DNA of 64,000 nt from Limonium bicolor. Lineage: Eukaryota > Streptophyta > Magnoliopsida > Caryophyllales > Plumbaginaceae. The stretch lies in NCBI GenBank assembly GCA_023374045.1, contig CM041780.1, positions 167,019,074 to 167,083,073 of the forward strand, given 5' to 3'. The notes beneath the pieces were generated by a model. The model was not told the DNA's origin. It made no database searches and saw only the letters and a list, made by a program, of their open reading frames with translations. Every line of letters starts with the position of its first letter. The stretch's first letter is position 1. Both the position numbers and the translations under genes were made by a program. Positions 45,380-58,257 of the stretch are shown piece after piece.

Positions 45380-48300
45380 TGTAACACCCAACTCTTAAAA
45401 TCATGACCATCTCATAACCTCCAACCATTTATATTAACAACACAGTGGAATTCTTACAAAGATTGGTGTTACCGACGTTAGTCACCCACGTGACTAACTA
45501 GGCATACTAAATACTCCAAGATCTAGCTACGGTCTGATAGACCCGAATATACCGAACATTAGTATCCTAAAATCTTAACCAATCACATATTCTTAATACG
45601 AGTATCTCATATCCTAATACATCATTCTACATCTCATACCATTTACTAAACGAGTGTACATGCACAACTCGTATAACAAAGGAAAACAACCCGAAGTATT
45701 TCTACATGATCCTACTCTCACGACAGTCGCTTCTGTCATTCACCTGCAAAATTAAACAGTTGCCCCCGAGGGGGTCAGCACCTTTGCTGGTACGATTCTC
45801 TTATAGCCTCCAAGCTAACGGGGCTACGACGACTAATTGTCGATAGCATACGGTTGATTAGATACACAACATAAATAAGAAGTGCAATAAACATCAAGCC
45901 ACATATGAACAATCATAGTTCAAACACAATGAACGACTTAAAAGCGTTCCTCAAATAAGTGAGTTAGATTTTTAACTCCTTAAGTTATGATTTTCTTATT
46001 CTCAACCCAAGTCTTATCTCATCTCAAGTCTTATCTCAGCTCTTATCTCAAATCTTATCTCAAATAAGACAACCGTTCTTTAATTAGAATGGTTGCTCCT
46101 TAATTCATTGTTTATCTTGTCGGGTCAAAAGTAACCCTAACCAATGAGTTATCAGCTCCATTGGTTTACATAAACAATATTTCTTAGAATTAGTTGGGAT
46201 TTAGGTAGATCCCACCACCACACATCTTAATAATGCCTCCCACCTCGAACAAAATCGAGGTGACCGAGTCTATATGTCGACTCTAGGCGACGAGTCCGCA
46301 GACAAGTCATATTTGGAAATCGGAACCTGATAAGGATACCAACCTCCTACTTAACACATGCATGACCGAACCATTCCGGATTCCTCACTCCCCCCAGTTC
46401 TAGTTAGTAGAAGTCTCAAGGTCAATGTTTGTTAGTTAACATCTTTCGTTACTAATAAAACAATATTTGGGAGTGTTCCTTATTCTCACACAATTCTTTA
46501 CTAAACATTGTTAGTAAGTTCTCAAGGTAAGTTGTGTTAGTTTCAAACAACACACAACAATACAATAAACCGGTTGCATGCTTTCTTGTTTAGTCGGAAC
46601 ACATAAACAAATAGCACACAAGCCGAGGGACACCTCGTTAACAAGCAGGCTACAAGAAACCATACCGTACACCGTCGGTTGTTCGGTTGCCTATTCCCTT
46701 GAGTCCCAATTCTCAAGTCCTAAAACATTCATCCAATTTAGGTTGTAATTACTTTCAATCAACCTAACTTATTTAGCCACTAAGGTTTACCCTCTAATTA
46801 TTACTAAGTCCTTTATAGTTTAATCTTAACCACTTAAATCACTTAACTTAATCTCTTAAGTCCTTATATGCTTATCTTGTAATCATCATTACCCTCCTAA
46901 TGGTGGACTACTAATGTCACTCTTTCTTTTCTGTTTTTTTTTTATTCCGACCGACCCACCGACCGACCCAGCCCCCTGGGTAGGTCGAAGTCAGAAACTC
47001 GGTTTTGAAGATTTCAGCCCGACCTACCCAACGCCCTGAGTAGGTCGAAGTCAGAAAACACTCATTTTGACTCGTTTCAACTCCGTTCTTCTTCCCGTTT
47101 CTTCCTAATCTTTTCACAGTTTTTTTTCATGTTTTAAACTGTTAACACATTAACACTCTTAAAACCTACTTAAATAATTGGTTAACTCATCATCCAATCC
47201 TTGTCCAATTCCACCAATTTCAATTTCCATTTTCAACACTTATGCACACTAGTGCATCACCAACCCTCTTGGTGTGTCACACCCTTCTACCAACATTACC
47301 AACTCACTTATTGGCCACATCTAATGCATCATCAATCATCCTCATTTCTTAACTCAAACTTCTCAAAGTTCTCAAGGTCATATTGCATATCTATGCACAA
47401 CTTTTTCTCCTTTACACTTACTACTCATCATTCCTAAACTTGTACTTAATCATGCATTTTTATCCATCCTCTTAATACTTTAACATTGTTCCTGACCCAA
47501 CTACATAATCACTAGCCTTATACACACCTTTACTCCTTCAACTAAACATTCTAAGTTCCTCTTAAACATTTCCATCTCCTTTACTCAATTTACTCAACAT
47601 TAACATGGTTATACACTCTTATCCATTCCTAGTCATTCCCTTGACAAGCTACTACATTCTCTCATAGTTTTCACCTCCATCACCCAGTCCACTCATTACC
47701 CTCAAGATTATGCACACTAGTTCATACTCAATCACCACAAGGCATTACACATCCTTTCCTACATATTTTTACTCAAGTCTTAACATTCCTCATATCATGA
47801 TTTTGGTGTGTTTAATACACCCACCTATCCTCTAATTCCTCATAGACAACTCTAGGTCATTCTAATCCTCAAGATCACCTTTGTTAACTCATTTCCACTT
47901 AAATTTCCTTTAATGATTCCTAGTAAATCCTTGGTCATTTTAATTCAACACAACCACTAAAAACACTTTGTTTTCTACTCAAATTTCGCCATAGCTCTCT
48001 CTAGTATATCATCATGCCCATATGCATAGTCTTTCTCCTCTAATCAACACACACACACATCAAGCCCTTTTCTCATGATATTTCTCACCCAAATCAAGCC
48101 ATTCATAACAAAATCAATATAGTGCAATATTCTTAAATTGCATAACACTAAGGCTCTTAAATGACATGCTCTTAGGCCCTTAAATGACTTAAACTTAAAC
48201 ACTGAATTCCCCACATATAAAAGCCTTCAACCTGTAATTACTCACATCAATGCTCCCATAGCAATATAAGTGTTCTTATATTCCATCTTATGCTTATCTT

Positions 48301-49768
48301 ACTAACTCATCTCCCTTGGCTCCTTAGTCACAAGTTCACAAGCTTGTTTAAATTCTTTTTCCTAGGTTATATAACCCATTACATAATGTAAGCTCTAAGA
48401 TACATTTAGTATTTATCTAAATCCCATCCCTTAAGACATTAAGCCACCTTAAGGTAAGTCATTTACCTTGTTTTTCTAAAGCTTTTTCTCACTTCCTCCT
48501 TTGGTTTTCTTAGTTGGATTTCGGCCAAGGACCTTAGTTCCTTTGCTAACCTTCTAACCAACATTAAATTATTGTAATGATTACTAAGGAACATGCCTAA
48601 ACTCATGGAATTACTCTTGAGTACAATGGAGTGCTTAATGCACAAAAATGAATGTTTACCTTAAGAATTTGGAGTAGACTTTGATAAGGAATCAAGGCAA
48701 TACCTCCTCAAGTCTTTTGAAGAATGAATCAAGGCTAGAACAAGGAGTAAAACAAGCCATCTTAAGAGGAAATTTTCGGCCATATTGAAAAATGGAAGAA
48801 AATGATGATTTTTGAAGCTTTTCTTACCTTAAGCCAAAGAGAGTATATACTAGCTCTTGAAACTGAATTTTTCTCTTCAAATGGAGCTCCTTCAATGGAG
48901 TCCAACTTCTGTTTTTGGAATTTTGAAAAGAGAGGATGGAAGGCCTTGACTTAACTAAGACAAAGGTGTGCTTAGTTTTTTGATTTGGAGCTTGGAGTTA
49001 CATTTGGCAAGCAATTGAAGTTGGAAAGATGAAGTGCTGTAGCATGAACGGTTTGGGGCAGGGAGGATGAAGAAAATGCTGTGGAGGAAGAAGGGAATGA
49101 GAGGAGAGAGGAGGGAGGAAAGCAAATAAGATTTTTGTTGTAATAAAGCAAATAGTGATTTTTCCCTCTTTCCTTCTTCTTTTGTAAAATTTCTGGCAGC
49201 ATTAGATGATGAGTCACCCTTAAAACCGTGCCCCCTCCCTTTCCCTTAGATATTTATGGGGTTATTTGACCATTGACCAATAAGGAAGACAATTTGACTT
49301 ATTTTGGGCACTATTTGGGTACTATTCATAATTAGTGCACAAATTTGTGAAATTTTTGGTTTCTCATTGATTTAGGCTTCCTAATATGATAATAAGTAGT
49401 ACACATGTTGATTAAGGTGTAATCATGGTCATTTAGCCACTCAAAACTCATTTCCAAGACAATTTTTCAAAAACGTGCTTTAAGACTCCTTAAAGCACAT
49501 TTTGTGTTTAAACTTGTTTTTGAGCTTGGTTTTCTTTGGTAATTGATTTAACATGTTAATTAGCATGTTAATAAGGTCTAGGAATGACCTTTGGGTCCTA
49601 ATCGAGGTTACACCAAGTCTAGAGCAAGTTTTTTCTTAATTTGACTTTATGGTGTTTTCTTGTGTTTTCTTTGGTTTAAATTGTCTACCAATGTTTCTAA
49701 GGAATGTTTTAGCCTTAATACATCATAAATTTATGTTTACTTATCATACTTAGGTTTGGGGTATTTCA
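45380..49768 (-). mobile_element. Solo LTR of a long-LTR Ty3/gypsy-like element, 4,389 bp
   Basis: It begins TGTAACACCCAACTC and ends GGGGTATTTCA. Flanks are GAACA (45375-45379) and GAGCA (49769-49773), a 4/5 match to a 5-bp target duplication. The same GGGTGA-rich repeat continues on both sides. No internal domain is present, so this is an LTR-LTR recombination product. Read on the minus strand it starts TGAAATACCCC and ends GGGTGTTACA, which fits plant gypsy LTRs and suggests minus orientation. The first part resembles the LTR fragment at 16189. There is no coding capacity. A duplicated GTAGGTCGAAGTCAGAAA phrase lies near 46980-47060. Confidence 0.78.
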
Positions 49769-49773
49769 GAGCA

Positions 49774-50125
49774 TTTTCTACCTTCACCTCCTCGATCCAT
49801 TCACCCGATCCGTCACCCACATGTTGTGTTATTGAACAAATATGGGTGTATTTTTAGTATATTGTTGGTTACTATCTATGTTTTAGTATGTTATTGACAT
49901 TTGTTGATGTAGTTTGTATAAATGAACAAATATGGGTGTATTTTTATTGAAAACTAAATTTATATAGGTGATATAGGCTAAAAATGCTTGTAGGAAGAAA
50001 AAATGCGGGTGACGGGTTCACCCGTTTTCATCTGCATCATCCATAGGTGACGGGTGAAACGGGTCGGGTGGAGCGTCACCTGATCTGAACTTGACCCTTG
50101 TCATCCCTAGGGTTGGTTTCCTCCT
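49774..50125. mobile_element. GGGTGA-rich hAT-like repeat, right piece
   Basis: CACCCGATCCGTCACCC and, further right, GGGTGACGGGTTCACCCG and ACGGGTGAAACGGGTCGGGT clusters continue the repeat left of the solo LTR. A possible inverted terminus is TAGGGATGACAAGGGTC (minus strand) near 50100-50122. A phrase around AACAAATATGGGTGTATTT occurs twice (about 49836 and 49924). Confidence 0.5.
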
Positions 50126-51182
50126 GGGGATCCAATTTTGTTTTTTAACTTCCCCTTGGGGTTGACATTTGTGATATTTGTGCTTATTGGTTACATAATG
50201 AGATGTTTTTTATCCGGGTCTCACATATGTTATACATTTTCATATACTGACACATATAAGACAATTACAAATATGTCAAAACCGACATAACTTTAGTCTG
50301 CATTTTCCTTAATTAAGATTTCTCAAATTTTCCCAAAAAAGAAAGATCTTACATACTCTCATTTTTAAACTACATAACTAGAAGAAGGAAGCTGACATTT
50401 GCTTGGTTGAGAATGGAGAAGAGATGTCCTAGGGATCTTCCAAAAGGTTTATCAATTAACTTAAAATATTTGTTTGGCAATTATGTGACAAATACACTAG
50501 TTAATTGAAGATCTTAAACCCAATTGAATAGTTTTTTTTACTATCTAACCATTTTTTATGCTTTCTCTTTGAATGATCTTATATATTTGCATAACATTTC
50601 TCTTTAATAAGGTCTTTGTTTTCAAGTAATTTTTCTTTGAATTTCGCCAATCTCGAGCTTCAGTTTTGTGCATCCAGGCTCCTTAGAGAACTTCAATATT
50701 TGTCTTGCTTCCTTGTTAGTTTCTTCCTCGAATCAAATTTACGATTAGCTTCATTTAAAGATACTATGTATATTCATCTTCTTGCTGAAATCCTATGTCA
50801 AATCTTTTTCTTGTTTCTCTCCATTTTCACTAGAAACCAAGAATATAGACCGGCTCATAGATCACTTTTGTTTGCACTTCCCTAACATTTATAACTTCTT
50901 TCTCAAAATGAAATCCCTTGCAACTTCCAACCTTAAGTCTCATTCAAGGGCGGCTAATGGGAGCAAGAGAACCCAATTCAAAGCAAGTGGCCTTCGTTCA
51001 ACCCTATTTGGCTACTTTTGTATAAAAAATTAAGACCTTATCATTCTTATATATCCTACAATATCACCTAAATATAGATAAATATAAAAAATGTAAAACG
51101 ACTTATAATTTAAATATAATTCTAAAGTCTAAAAAACTTGTATTTTGAAAAAAGAGTATTAAATTATGGCTAATTTACTTTA
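50126..51182. other. Intergenic sequence without recognised features
   Basis: AT-rich sequence. Two short overlapping plus-strand frames around 50616-51033 have no recognised domain. I see no transposon ends here. Confidence 0.5.
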
Positions 51183-51408
51183 AAATAGGGTTAAAACGAT
51201 TGTCAAATGTTGCTCAATGAGGCTTGGTATTAAAGTTAGTTATTATAGTGTATGTACAAATGACTGGAATAGAACAAGTGTAATAAAGGACAGACTACGA
51301 TGGGCTTTGAAAGACACATGCACAAGTGTAAAAAAGACACTAATATTAGGAACTATGGGCCATCGATATTGGCAAGACTGGGATTTGCCTTGCTATCCCC
51401 CTGCTAGT
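51183..51408 (-). repeat. Copia 3' LTR
   Basis: It matches 55765-55982 over most of its length. Boundaries are approximate because both copies have decayed and no clear TG/CA ends remain. Confidence 0.75.
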
Positions 51409-51541
51409 CGAAGTACCTTGTGAGGGGTAAGTTTGACCAAAGTTTCAGAAACAAAGAGGTTTGTAAGGGTTTCGTCAGTGCATCCACTATCTGCTAGGAA
51501 GATGGAATATGGTAACTTGTAAAGATCAATTCTGTACTCTT

Positions 51542-52000
51542 TTACGGACATAGTAATAGTCTATTCCCACATATTTCACTCGAGAATGGAGCACCGGATT
51601 GGCCAGACAAGTCTCCACTAACGCAATGCAAAATTGGGGGTTGATTGAGGCGTAAACCTAATTTTGATAAGATTAGTTGTAGCCAAATTAATTCCGCAGC
51701 TCCATTAGCTAATGACTTATATTCTGCTTCCGTGATAGATCTTGAAACTTGTGGTTGCTTTCTCGAACTCCATATGACTAGATGGGAACCAAGAAAACAA
51801 AGATGACCACCAGTGGAGCGGTGATTAAGGGCAGAAACGGCCCGGTCTACTTCTGTGTATGCTTGAAGGGACCTGGAGCAAAAACAGAGAAGAATAATCC
51901 AAGCCTTTTGGTTCGTTGAGATAACGGATAATCTGCGCTTCACTGCTTTCCAGGGAACCAAATGAGGTAAATGCATAAACTGACACACTTTATTCACCAC
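51542..52000 (-). pseudogene. Copia RNase H fragment
   Basis: The frame contains STGGHLCFLGSHLVIWSSRK, then QPQVSRSITEAEYKSLANGA and AELIWLQLILSKLG. These are the C-terminal RNase H signatures of Ty1/copia (usually S[T/R]..EAEY). The upstream catalytic Asp region is degraded. It is the last domain before the 3' LTR. Confidence 0.88.
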
Positions 52001-52241
52001 AAAGCTTATGTCTGTATGGTAAATGATAGATATTGCAAACCCTGGACTATGCTTTGATAATGGCTTGGATTTCCATATAGAGGAGAGTCCTAAGTATATA
52101 GGTTTTGTGTATGAAACATAGGAGTAGGTGCATGATTGCAGTTTTGCATATCTGCTCGCTGTAATAGATCAAGAATGTATTGAGTTATAGTTAACAGTAA
52201 CCCAAAAGCACTGCGATAGACATTAACTCTCAAGAAAAAGT

Positions 52242-52809
52242 TTAGATCTCCCACTTATAATATAGGAAATTGAGAAGCAAAGACTTGTATGACTGATGTA
52301 AAATAGTGGAACTGGAGCCAGTTACTAGAATGTCATCAACGTAGACAAGAAGGTAGATAATATTCTTGCCTTGACGAAATATAAACAATGAATTGTCGGA
52401 CTGAGACATGTAGAAACCAAGATCACTCATATAGGAACTCAGCTTAGCATACCAAGCCCTAGGGGACTACATTAGGCCATGAAGAGATTGCTTCAGACGA
52501 CAAACATGGTTAGGGAATAGAGTATTAGTGAAACCAGGTTGCTATTTGGTAAAAACTGTTTCCTCTAGATCCCCATGTAGGAAAGTGTTTAGAACATCTA
52601 GCTACTTGAGTGGCCAGTTGTGATACATAACAATAGACAGAATTAATCTTATGGTAGATTACTTTACCACCGGACTGGAATGTTTCACTATAATCATACC
52701 CATAGGTTTGATTGAAACCTTGAGCCCCCAAATGGGCTTTCCTTCTAGCAATAGATACATCAGAATCTCTTTTAGTATGAAAAACCCATTTTGTCCCCAA
52801 TAGATGCAT
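52242..52809 (-). pseudogene. Copia reverse transcriptase fragments
   Basis: 52809-52525 carries LLGTKWVFHTKRDSDVSIAR, then RKAHLGAQGFNQTYGYDYSE (the start of the copia RT domain). 52430-52242 carries GFYMSQSDNSLFIFRQG and the catalytic YVDDILVTGSS. Stops and frameshifts separate them, though the catalytic YVDD is retained. Confidence 0.88.
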
Positions 52810-52978
52810 TTCTTTCTGAAAAGGAACTAAGTCCCAAGTTTGTGTCTTAGTTAAAGTTACAAGTTCTTTTTCTATTGCAATGATCTAGTCCTCGTGAGCA
52901 AGGGCTTGTTTCAAAGTAGGACAATCAGGAATAGTGGTAGTTTTGTGGAGCTGATAGTTAAAGTTTTATCTGTTCTAA

Positions 52979-53480
52979 TTAAAGACCGAGAGGAATTAGT
53001 TTTAGATCTAGTGAGCATGGATGAAGATGTTTGTGAGGGGGGAAAGGGGAAATAGAAGATGATGATGTATCAACATGAGGACAAGTAGACGATTTATCGT
53101 GTCTAGTGTAAGAAATTGACATGCTAGGTAGAGAGGAGATATTATCAGAGTGAGGCTGGTTTATATGAGACAAAAGAGAAGAGGGCGAAGGTGTTTCAGT
53201 AGGGACAAATGCAGTATGCGAATGAATTGGGGGTAAGAGAGATGGAGAGGGGAGCACTTGTGTTTGGGGATAAAGGTAGGGTTGACCGATTTTGATGGGT
53301 AGCTTTATCCGATATAAAGAGAGTGATGGGAGAAAAGTATGTAGTGGTTGTTGAGTAGTCAGGTGTGAAATAGGCAAAAGGGAATTTTAGGTCATTAGAA
53401 ATAACATCGCTAGAGGTACAGATCCTACCTAATTTGACATGGTGATACAAGTAACCATGATGATTTGGAGAGGATCCCAA
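52979..53480 (-). pseudogene. Copia integrase-RT linker fragment
   Basis: Overlapping minus-strand frames are rich in Ser, Pro, Thr and His, including the GSSPNHHGYLYHHVKLGRIC region, which corresponds to the G(Y/C)SS.. stretch after the copia integrase. They lead into the low-complexity linker before RT. Confidence 0.6.
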
Positions 53481-53563
53481 GAAAAAACATTCAACTGATA
53501 TATAAAAGAGTTCGTGTCGTTGGTAGAGTCGGATATTAGGAAAACACGAACAACCAAAAACTC

Positions 53564-54537
53564 TTAGATAGGTGTAATCAGGATCTTGTGAGTATAAAGT
53601 TGATAAGGTGATTTATGTTGCAAAACAACAGTAGGTATTTTGTTTGTAAGACAGGCAGCTGCCTTGAAGGCAAAAGACCAATAGATTAAAGGCACAAATG
53701 ATTGAGTCATGAGAGTAATCCATTTATCAACAACAGACATGTGCATACTCTCAACTGATCCATTTAGATGATATGAGCATGATGACAAGTCATTCTGTGT
53801 TTTATTCCCTTTTCTTAAAAGAAAGGAATTAATGCTTGGAACTCACGTCCTCTATCAGTTTGAGCATATCTAATGGAGAATCCAATATAATTCTTAACCA
53901 GTTTGAAAAAGACGGGAAAAATGGTCTTAACTTCACCCTTGGTTCGAAGAGGAAATAACCAAATACAACAAAAGTAATAAGCTAAAATAAGCAAATAATA
54001 TATGTATCCATCCAATAAGTAATAGCAGCAGGCCCCCATAGGTCTATAAAAAACAAATCAAAAGGGGAGGTTGACTTGCTAGGAAAAGATTAATAAGGTT
54101 GAGCATAAGTTTTCCCAATTCATCGAGCAGAACAAAACTATAATGCGACACACTTAGAAATGTGAAAATTAAGACTAGTTAATGTATGTCTAGTTAACTT
54201 TATAGAAGGATGTCCCAAATGCCAATGCCAAATTGTTTGGGGTAGTCTTGAGAGAAAAATGAAGTTGAGTGTGAAAACTTGTAATTGAGGAGCAAAAATC
54301 AAGTTGATTAGCAGCATCTTGCTTAGGAAATAGGTATATTCCATGCCTAATTGAGCCTTGTATAAGAACTTTGTGTGTGTGACAATCCTTCAACAGAAAA
54401 CAATGAGGGTGCAACTCAATGTAGATGTCATTCTCAACACAGAAATGATTCACAGATAATAGTTTCTTATTGAGATTAGGACTATAAAACACGTGATTAA
54501 GCTTGTAGCTTCTGTTGGAAGTGGAAATAAGACCCAT
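53564..54537 (-). pseudogene. Copia GAG-pre-integrase and integrase fragments
   Basis: 54537-54190 includes LNHVFYSPNLNKKLLSVNHF and an IWHWHLGHPS zinc-finger-region motif in an overlapping frame, as in GAG-pre-integrase. 54039-53815 has RYAQTDRGREF, corresponding to the SDGGGEF catalytic Asp region. 53788-53564 has YWSFAFKAAACLTNKIPT and the PYQLYTHK region. The frames are broken, and the catalytic Glu region reads SVESMHMS in place of the expected G.AER.HR. Confidence 0.8.
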
Positions 54538-54617
54538 ACCCTAATGAGAAATGGGGATAGAAGAGCCATCACCAAAAGAAATAGATTCAAAGCCACTATA
54601 ATATATAAATCCAGGAT

Positions 54618-55766
54618 TTAAGCGAGATAAATCACCAGTAAAATGTTATGAGGCTGCAGTATATGGTATCCACTCTGAGGGAGAATAAGTGGAAGTATAG
54701 GTAACCGCATTAGCAGTGAGAGTAGCGGGGGGTTGAGTATGATAGGAGTAGTTAAAATGGTGATAGCAGTCCTTAGTCTCATGGCTCTTTTTAGAACATA
54801 TTTGGCAAGTAACTCTGGTGTATGTTTGCCTAGTAAAAAATTAATGTTGATTTCAATTTGAGAAATCAAAGCCACGACCAGAGTTGTTGAAATTGTTTCT
54901 ACCTCTTCCTCTGTTGTTTCTCCTTGAGAAGTTTCCCCACCCTCTAGAGTTAAAATCCCCCAGAAGTTGCAGAATTTTGAGTAAAACAAGTAGCAGTGAC
55001 ATTATCAATAATAGAATAAAGGAGTTGTTAATTCTGATAATTAACCGTGACTTCAAATTGCAATGGTTGCTCAGAATCCCAAATGGAGTGATCTGCTCTC
55101 TAGAAGATAATATAATGGTAGAAAGAGGATTGAAATCAAAAGGCAAACCCCTTAGGAGATAAGTCTAGAATTCTCCATCAGACACAACATGACCAGCTCC
55201 TGAACTATGTTCTTTGCTCTATTAAAATAGTCTACCATAGATTCTTCAGCTTTCTTTTGCATACTAGCAAGCTGCAGATGAAAATGTCCTAATTGTGCAG
55301 CTGTTTGAGCAGTAAAAATTTTATAAATTATATCCCAGAATTCCTTAGATGTTTTACAACCCACAACAGAGACAATGACCAATTCATAAAGGGTCATATA
55401 TAAGACTGACATTATTAGGTGTTCTTGATTGTTCCATTAAGTGAAATCTGGGTTTGAACTCCCTTCTGTTGTTACTGATTCTAGACAAGGATAAGTGTCG
55501 TCAATGAATTAATATAGGTTGTTACCTTTTAGGAAGGGCACTATTGTAGTTTCCCAAAGGTTGAAGTTGCTTTGTGAGAGCTTAATGAGATTTCCTAATG
55601 TTGAGAGCAGTGATTGTGTGCTCATGACTGGAGATGTCGTGATGGTTTGAGAAGAAGAAATTAAGGCTCCAACGTTTGTCCTTCGATAGAAGAAGAGGAC
55701 GATGACCCCCGTGAGTGAGTCACAACCACCAGCTATCTTGTTTTGTTGTGCTCTGATACCATACAA
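54618..55766 (-). pseudogene. Copia gag fragments
   Basis: 55766-55509 contains LSQSNFNLWETTIVPFLKGN, the copia gag start (..NY..W...I...L.G). 55412-55152 contains TSKEFWDIIYKIFTAQTAAQ, then LGHFHLQLASMQKKAEESMV, a UBN2/retrotransposon gag region. 54989-54618 and 55146-54853 cover an Arg/Asn/Gly-rich tail such as GRGRNNFNNSGRGF. Stops separate the parts. Confidence 0.82.
55749..55761 (-). other. Copia primer binding site
   Basis: The minus strand reads TGGTATCAGAGCA, the initiator tRNA-Met complement typical of Ty1/copia, immediately inside the right LTR. Confidence 0.88.
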
Positions 55767-55982
55767 TAAAATAGGGTTTAATGATTGTCATGTGTAAAAG
55801 TTTGTATTTATAGTGTCTGTACAAAGAGCTGAGATAGAACAAGTGTAATAAATGATAGACTACGATGGGCTTTGAAAGACACATACCCAATACATAAGAA
55901 TATACTATATATATATGAAAGACACTAATATTAGGAACTATTGGTCACCAATATTGTCAAGACTGGGCTTTGTCTTGCTATA
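55765..55982 (-). repeat. Copia 5' LTR
   Basis: The partner of 51183-51408. It carries a small insertion (CAATACATAAGAATATAC and a TATATA run) absent from the other copy. Confidence 0.75.
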
Positions 55983-58237
55983 ATGAAGATATTGAAGGAA
56001 ATATCATAATCTCATACACAGAGTTTCAATATTGTTTTTTGGTTTTTTTTTTGGTGCAATGTGTAAGGTGGTAGAAGAGGTCAGTTATTTGTTGTGTTGG
56101 GTCAGTTGTTTGTGTTTTGCTTGTGTTAGGTGGTTGTTTGTGCTTGTTTTATTGCTCTTGTAGGGTATAGAGTTGAGAAGGTACAATCCGCTTTCGCATC
56201 TCAAAAGAAAGAGGAAAAGATATACTATGTGTATATAAGTAGAGTGGTGATTGTGCAGCCGCCCATACCATATGCTAATTGGACTGTTTTTTATTACATT
56301 AACTTCAATTAATTGTAACTTTTAAAAAATAAGTCCAAAATGAAAAACAATTATACCATTGTTGATCTAAATTTAAGCTCTTCAAAATAAGATTTGTCAT
56401 GGATATGTTTTGTTAAAATTTTATATTAATTACATGTATATATATATATCTATATATATCAATGAGACTTATGATTCATAACATCATTTTAGTGTATCAT
56501 AATATCAATTTTAATGAATCATAATATCAAAATTAATGAATCATTGTAAACATATAAAAATAAAAACTTGTAAACAATAATACAACACAAACAATATTTA
56601 GTATATATGAAAAATACATGATTCACCGTATAAGGTTTAAAATACACCATACAACAATAATAATACACTACAAAACAATAACGATTTTTTATTGGTTTTA
56701 AAGTTTGTTATCTAATTCACCATTTATTAGTTAATAAATCATAATATCAATTTTAATGAATCATATCATCATCGTAAACATATAAAAATAAAAAAATAAA
56801 CAATACTACAACATAACACATAAAACAATGGTATGTATGAAAATACATGATTCACCATATAAGGTTTAAAATACATCATACAACAATAATAATGCACTAC
56901 AAATTTTTTTGTCAGTTCCGAAGTTTGTTATCTAATTCATCACTTATCAGTTAAAGAATCATAATATCAATTTTAATGAAATCATAATATCAAAATTAAT
57001 GAATCATATTATCATTTTAGTGTATCATCGTATACATGTAAACATAAAAAAATTTCAAAGTTGTCAAAATATATTCATGACTGGTCTTATTTTAAAGAAT
57101 AAGAATTCATGTAAACAGTGATATAATTTTTTTATTTTAGACTTATATATTAAAAACTATAATCATTTAAAATTAATATAAAATTTCTTCCCACCTCATG
57201 TCACATATATAATCCAGTCAGGACTAACACATATATATATATAAGCTGCACCAAAAATTGCACAGCCAGCCACGTCTACTCTGCGATATAAGTAACATTA
57301 ACCGAGTGTAGAGTTGAGTATTTTATTTAACTTTAGGATATGAACTTTTTCAAAAAAAAAAAAACTTTAGAATATGAACATTTGAGCCTCTGCTAATCAT
57401 CATCAACATGTCTCCTGATTCAGAATTTATGTTGCTGATCATCGACTGGGGTTTATCGGGAATGTAAAGGAGCTTACTTTTTTAATCAATCTGTTTTTGT
57501 ACTGTTGTTAATTATGTCTTATAGTATATAATAACATTGAATCCTTAACCAAAGTGCATGTCTATTAATTCATCTTATTTTTATATGCACGGGATCTACT
57601 GAGAACTCAAATCCAGAGGCATCTAGGGTTTATATGTTCCAGATCGATCTTCGATCGATAGATCCAAAGCTATACCTTTGTTCTTTTCCACTTCTTCTTC
57701 TGAACCTCCAAAGTTGGTTTTGTCTTTTGACATTTCCAATGTCACTTAATACTATTATTCAAACTAATCAATGATAGTATTAAATTCAATATCATTACTA
57801 GTAGTAGAAGACGCACCACGTGGTGGTTAATACATCATCTGGCTGCATGTTACATTAATAATTCAGCAAAACTCTGACAATATACTACAATTCTTTATTA
57901 AATGCGCTCGCGCTCCTTTATAAAACCCAAAAGAGAAAAGGGCAAAATCAAATCATCATGCAAGTGTAAGATTGTTTTTTTGTTGTATGAATGAAGAAGA
58001 AAGTGGTAATAGTCTTTATGGATCTGGGTTTTTTACTGTATATATGTTTCTGTCTGTGTGTGGTGGTGGTCCTCAATACAATTGTTATAAGTAGGGATAT
58101 AACAGAGAGATGAACAGATTTATGTGGATTGTGAGTGGGTGGAAAACTTTTGGCTTGCTTCTTTATTACACAAACATTTATTAACACTGCTGCTGCTGCT
58201 TGTATTTTTTGTGTCAGAAGCACGGGGATGCATATCA
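55983..58237. other. AT-rich intergenic sequence up to the LINE
   Basis: Non-coding and AT-rich, with the degenerate repeat described separately. Several TATATATA tracts occur (around 56440 and 57230). The last 300 bases hold a GCTGCTGCTGCT microsatellite at 58190-58201 and are the left flank of the LINE target. Confidence 0.5.
56490..57035. repeat. Degenerate tandem triplication, ~220-245 bp period
   Basis: Blocks starting near 56490, 56738 and 56957 share ATCATAATATCAATTTTAAT, a CATATAAAAATAAAAA stretch, ATACATGATTCACC, a TAAGGTTTAAAATACA region and ACAACAATAATAAT. The third is incomplete. The ATGAATCAT element repeats inside each block. No terminal inverted repeats or coding sequence were found. 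Confidence 0.8.
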
Positions 58238-58257
58238 TATAATACTAGTGTTACTGA
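58238..58257. repeat. LINE target-site duplication, left copy
   Basis: TATAATACTAGTGTTACTGA is identical to 63201-63220. The preceding A makes it possibly 21 bp. After it the sequence changes to the LINE leader. Confidence 0.95.

Larger units (their letters stand above)
51183..55982 (-). mobile_element. Ty1/copia LTR retrotransposon, heavily decayed
   Basis: Short direct repeats lie at about 51183-51408 and 55765-55982 and share GACTACGATGGGCTTTGAAA and GACACTAATATTAGGAACTA, with clear divergence and a small indel. A PBS TGGTATCAGAGCA (tRNA-Met type) sits on the minus strand at 55749-55761, directly inside the right LTR. Between them, on the minus strand, come gag, GAG-pre-integrase and integrase, RT, and RNase H in Copia order. 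Frameshifts and stops abound. Lineage is uncertain; an Ale/Retrofit-like affinity is possible. The LTR divergence suggests it is older than the Ogre-like and LINE insertions. Confidence 0.85.
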
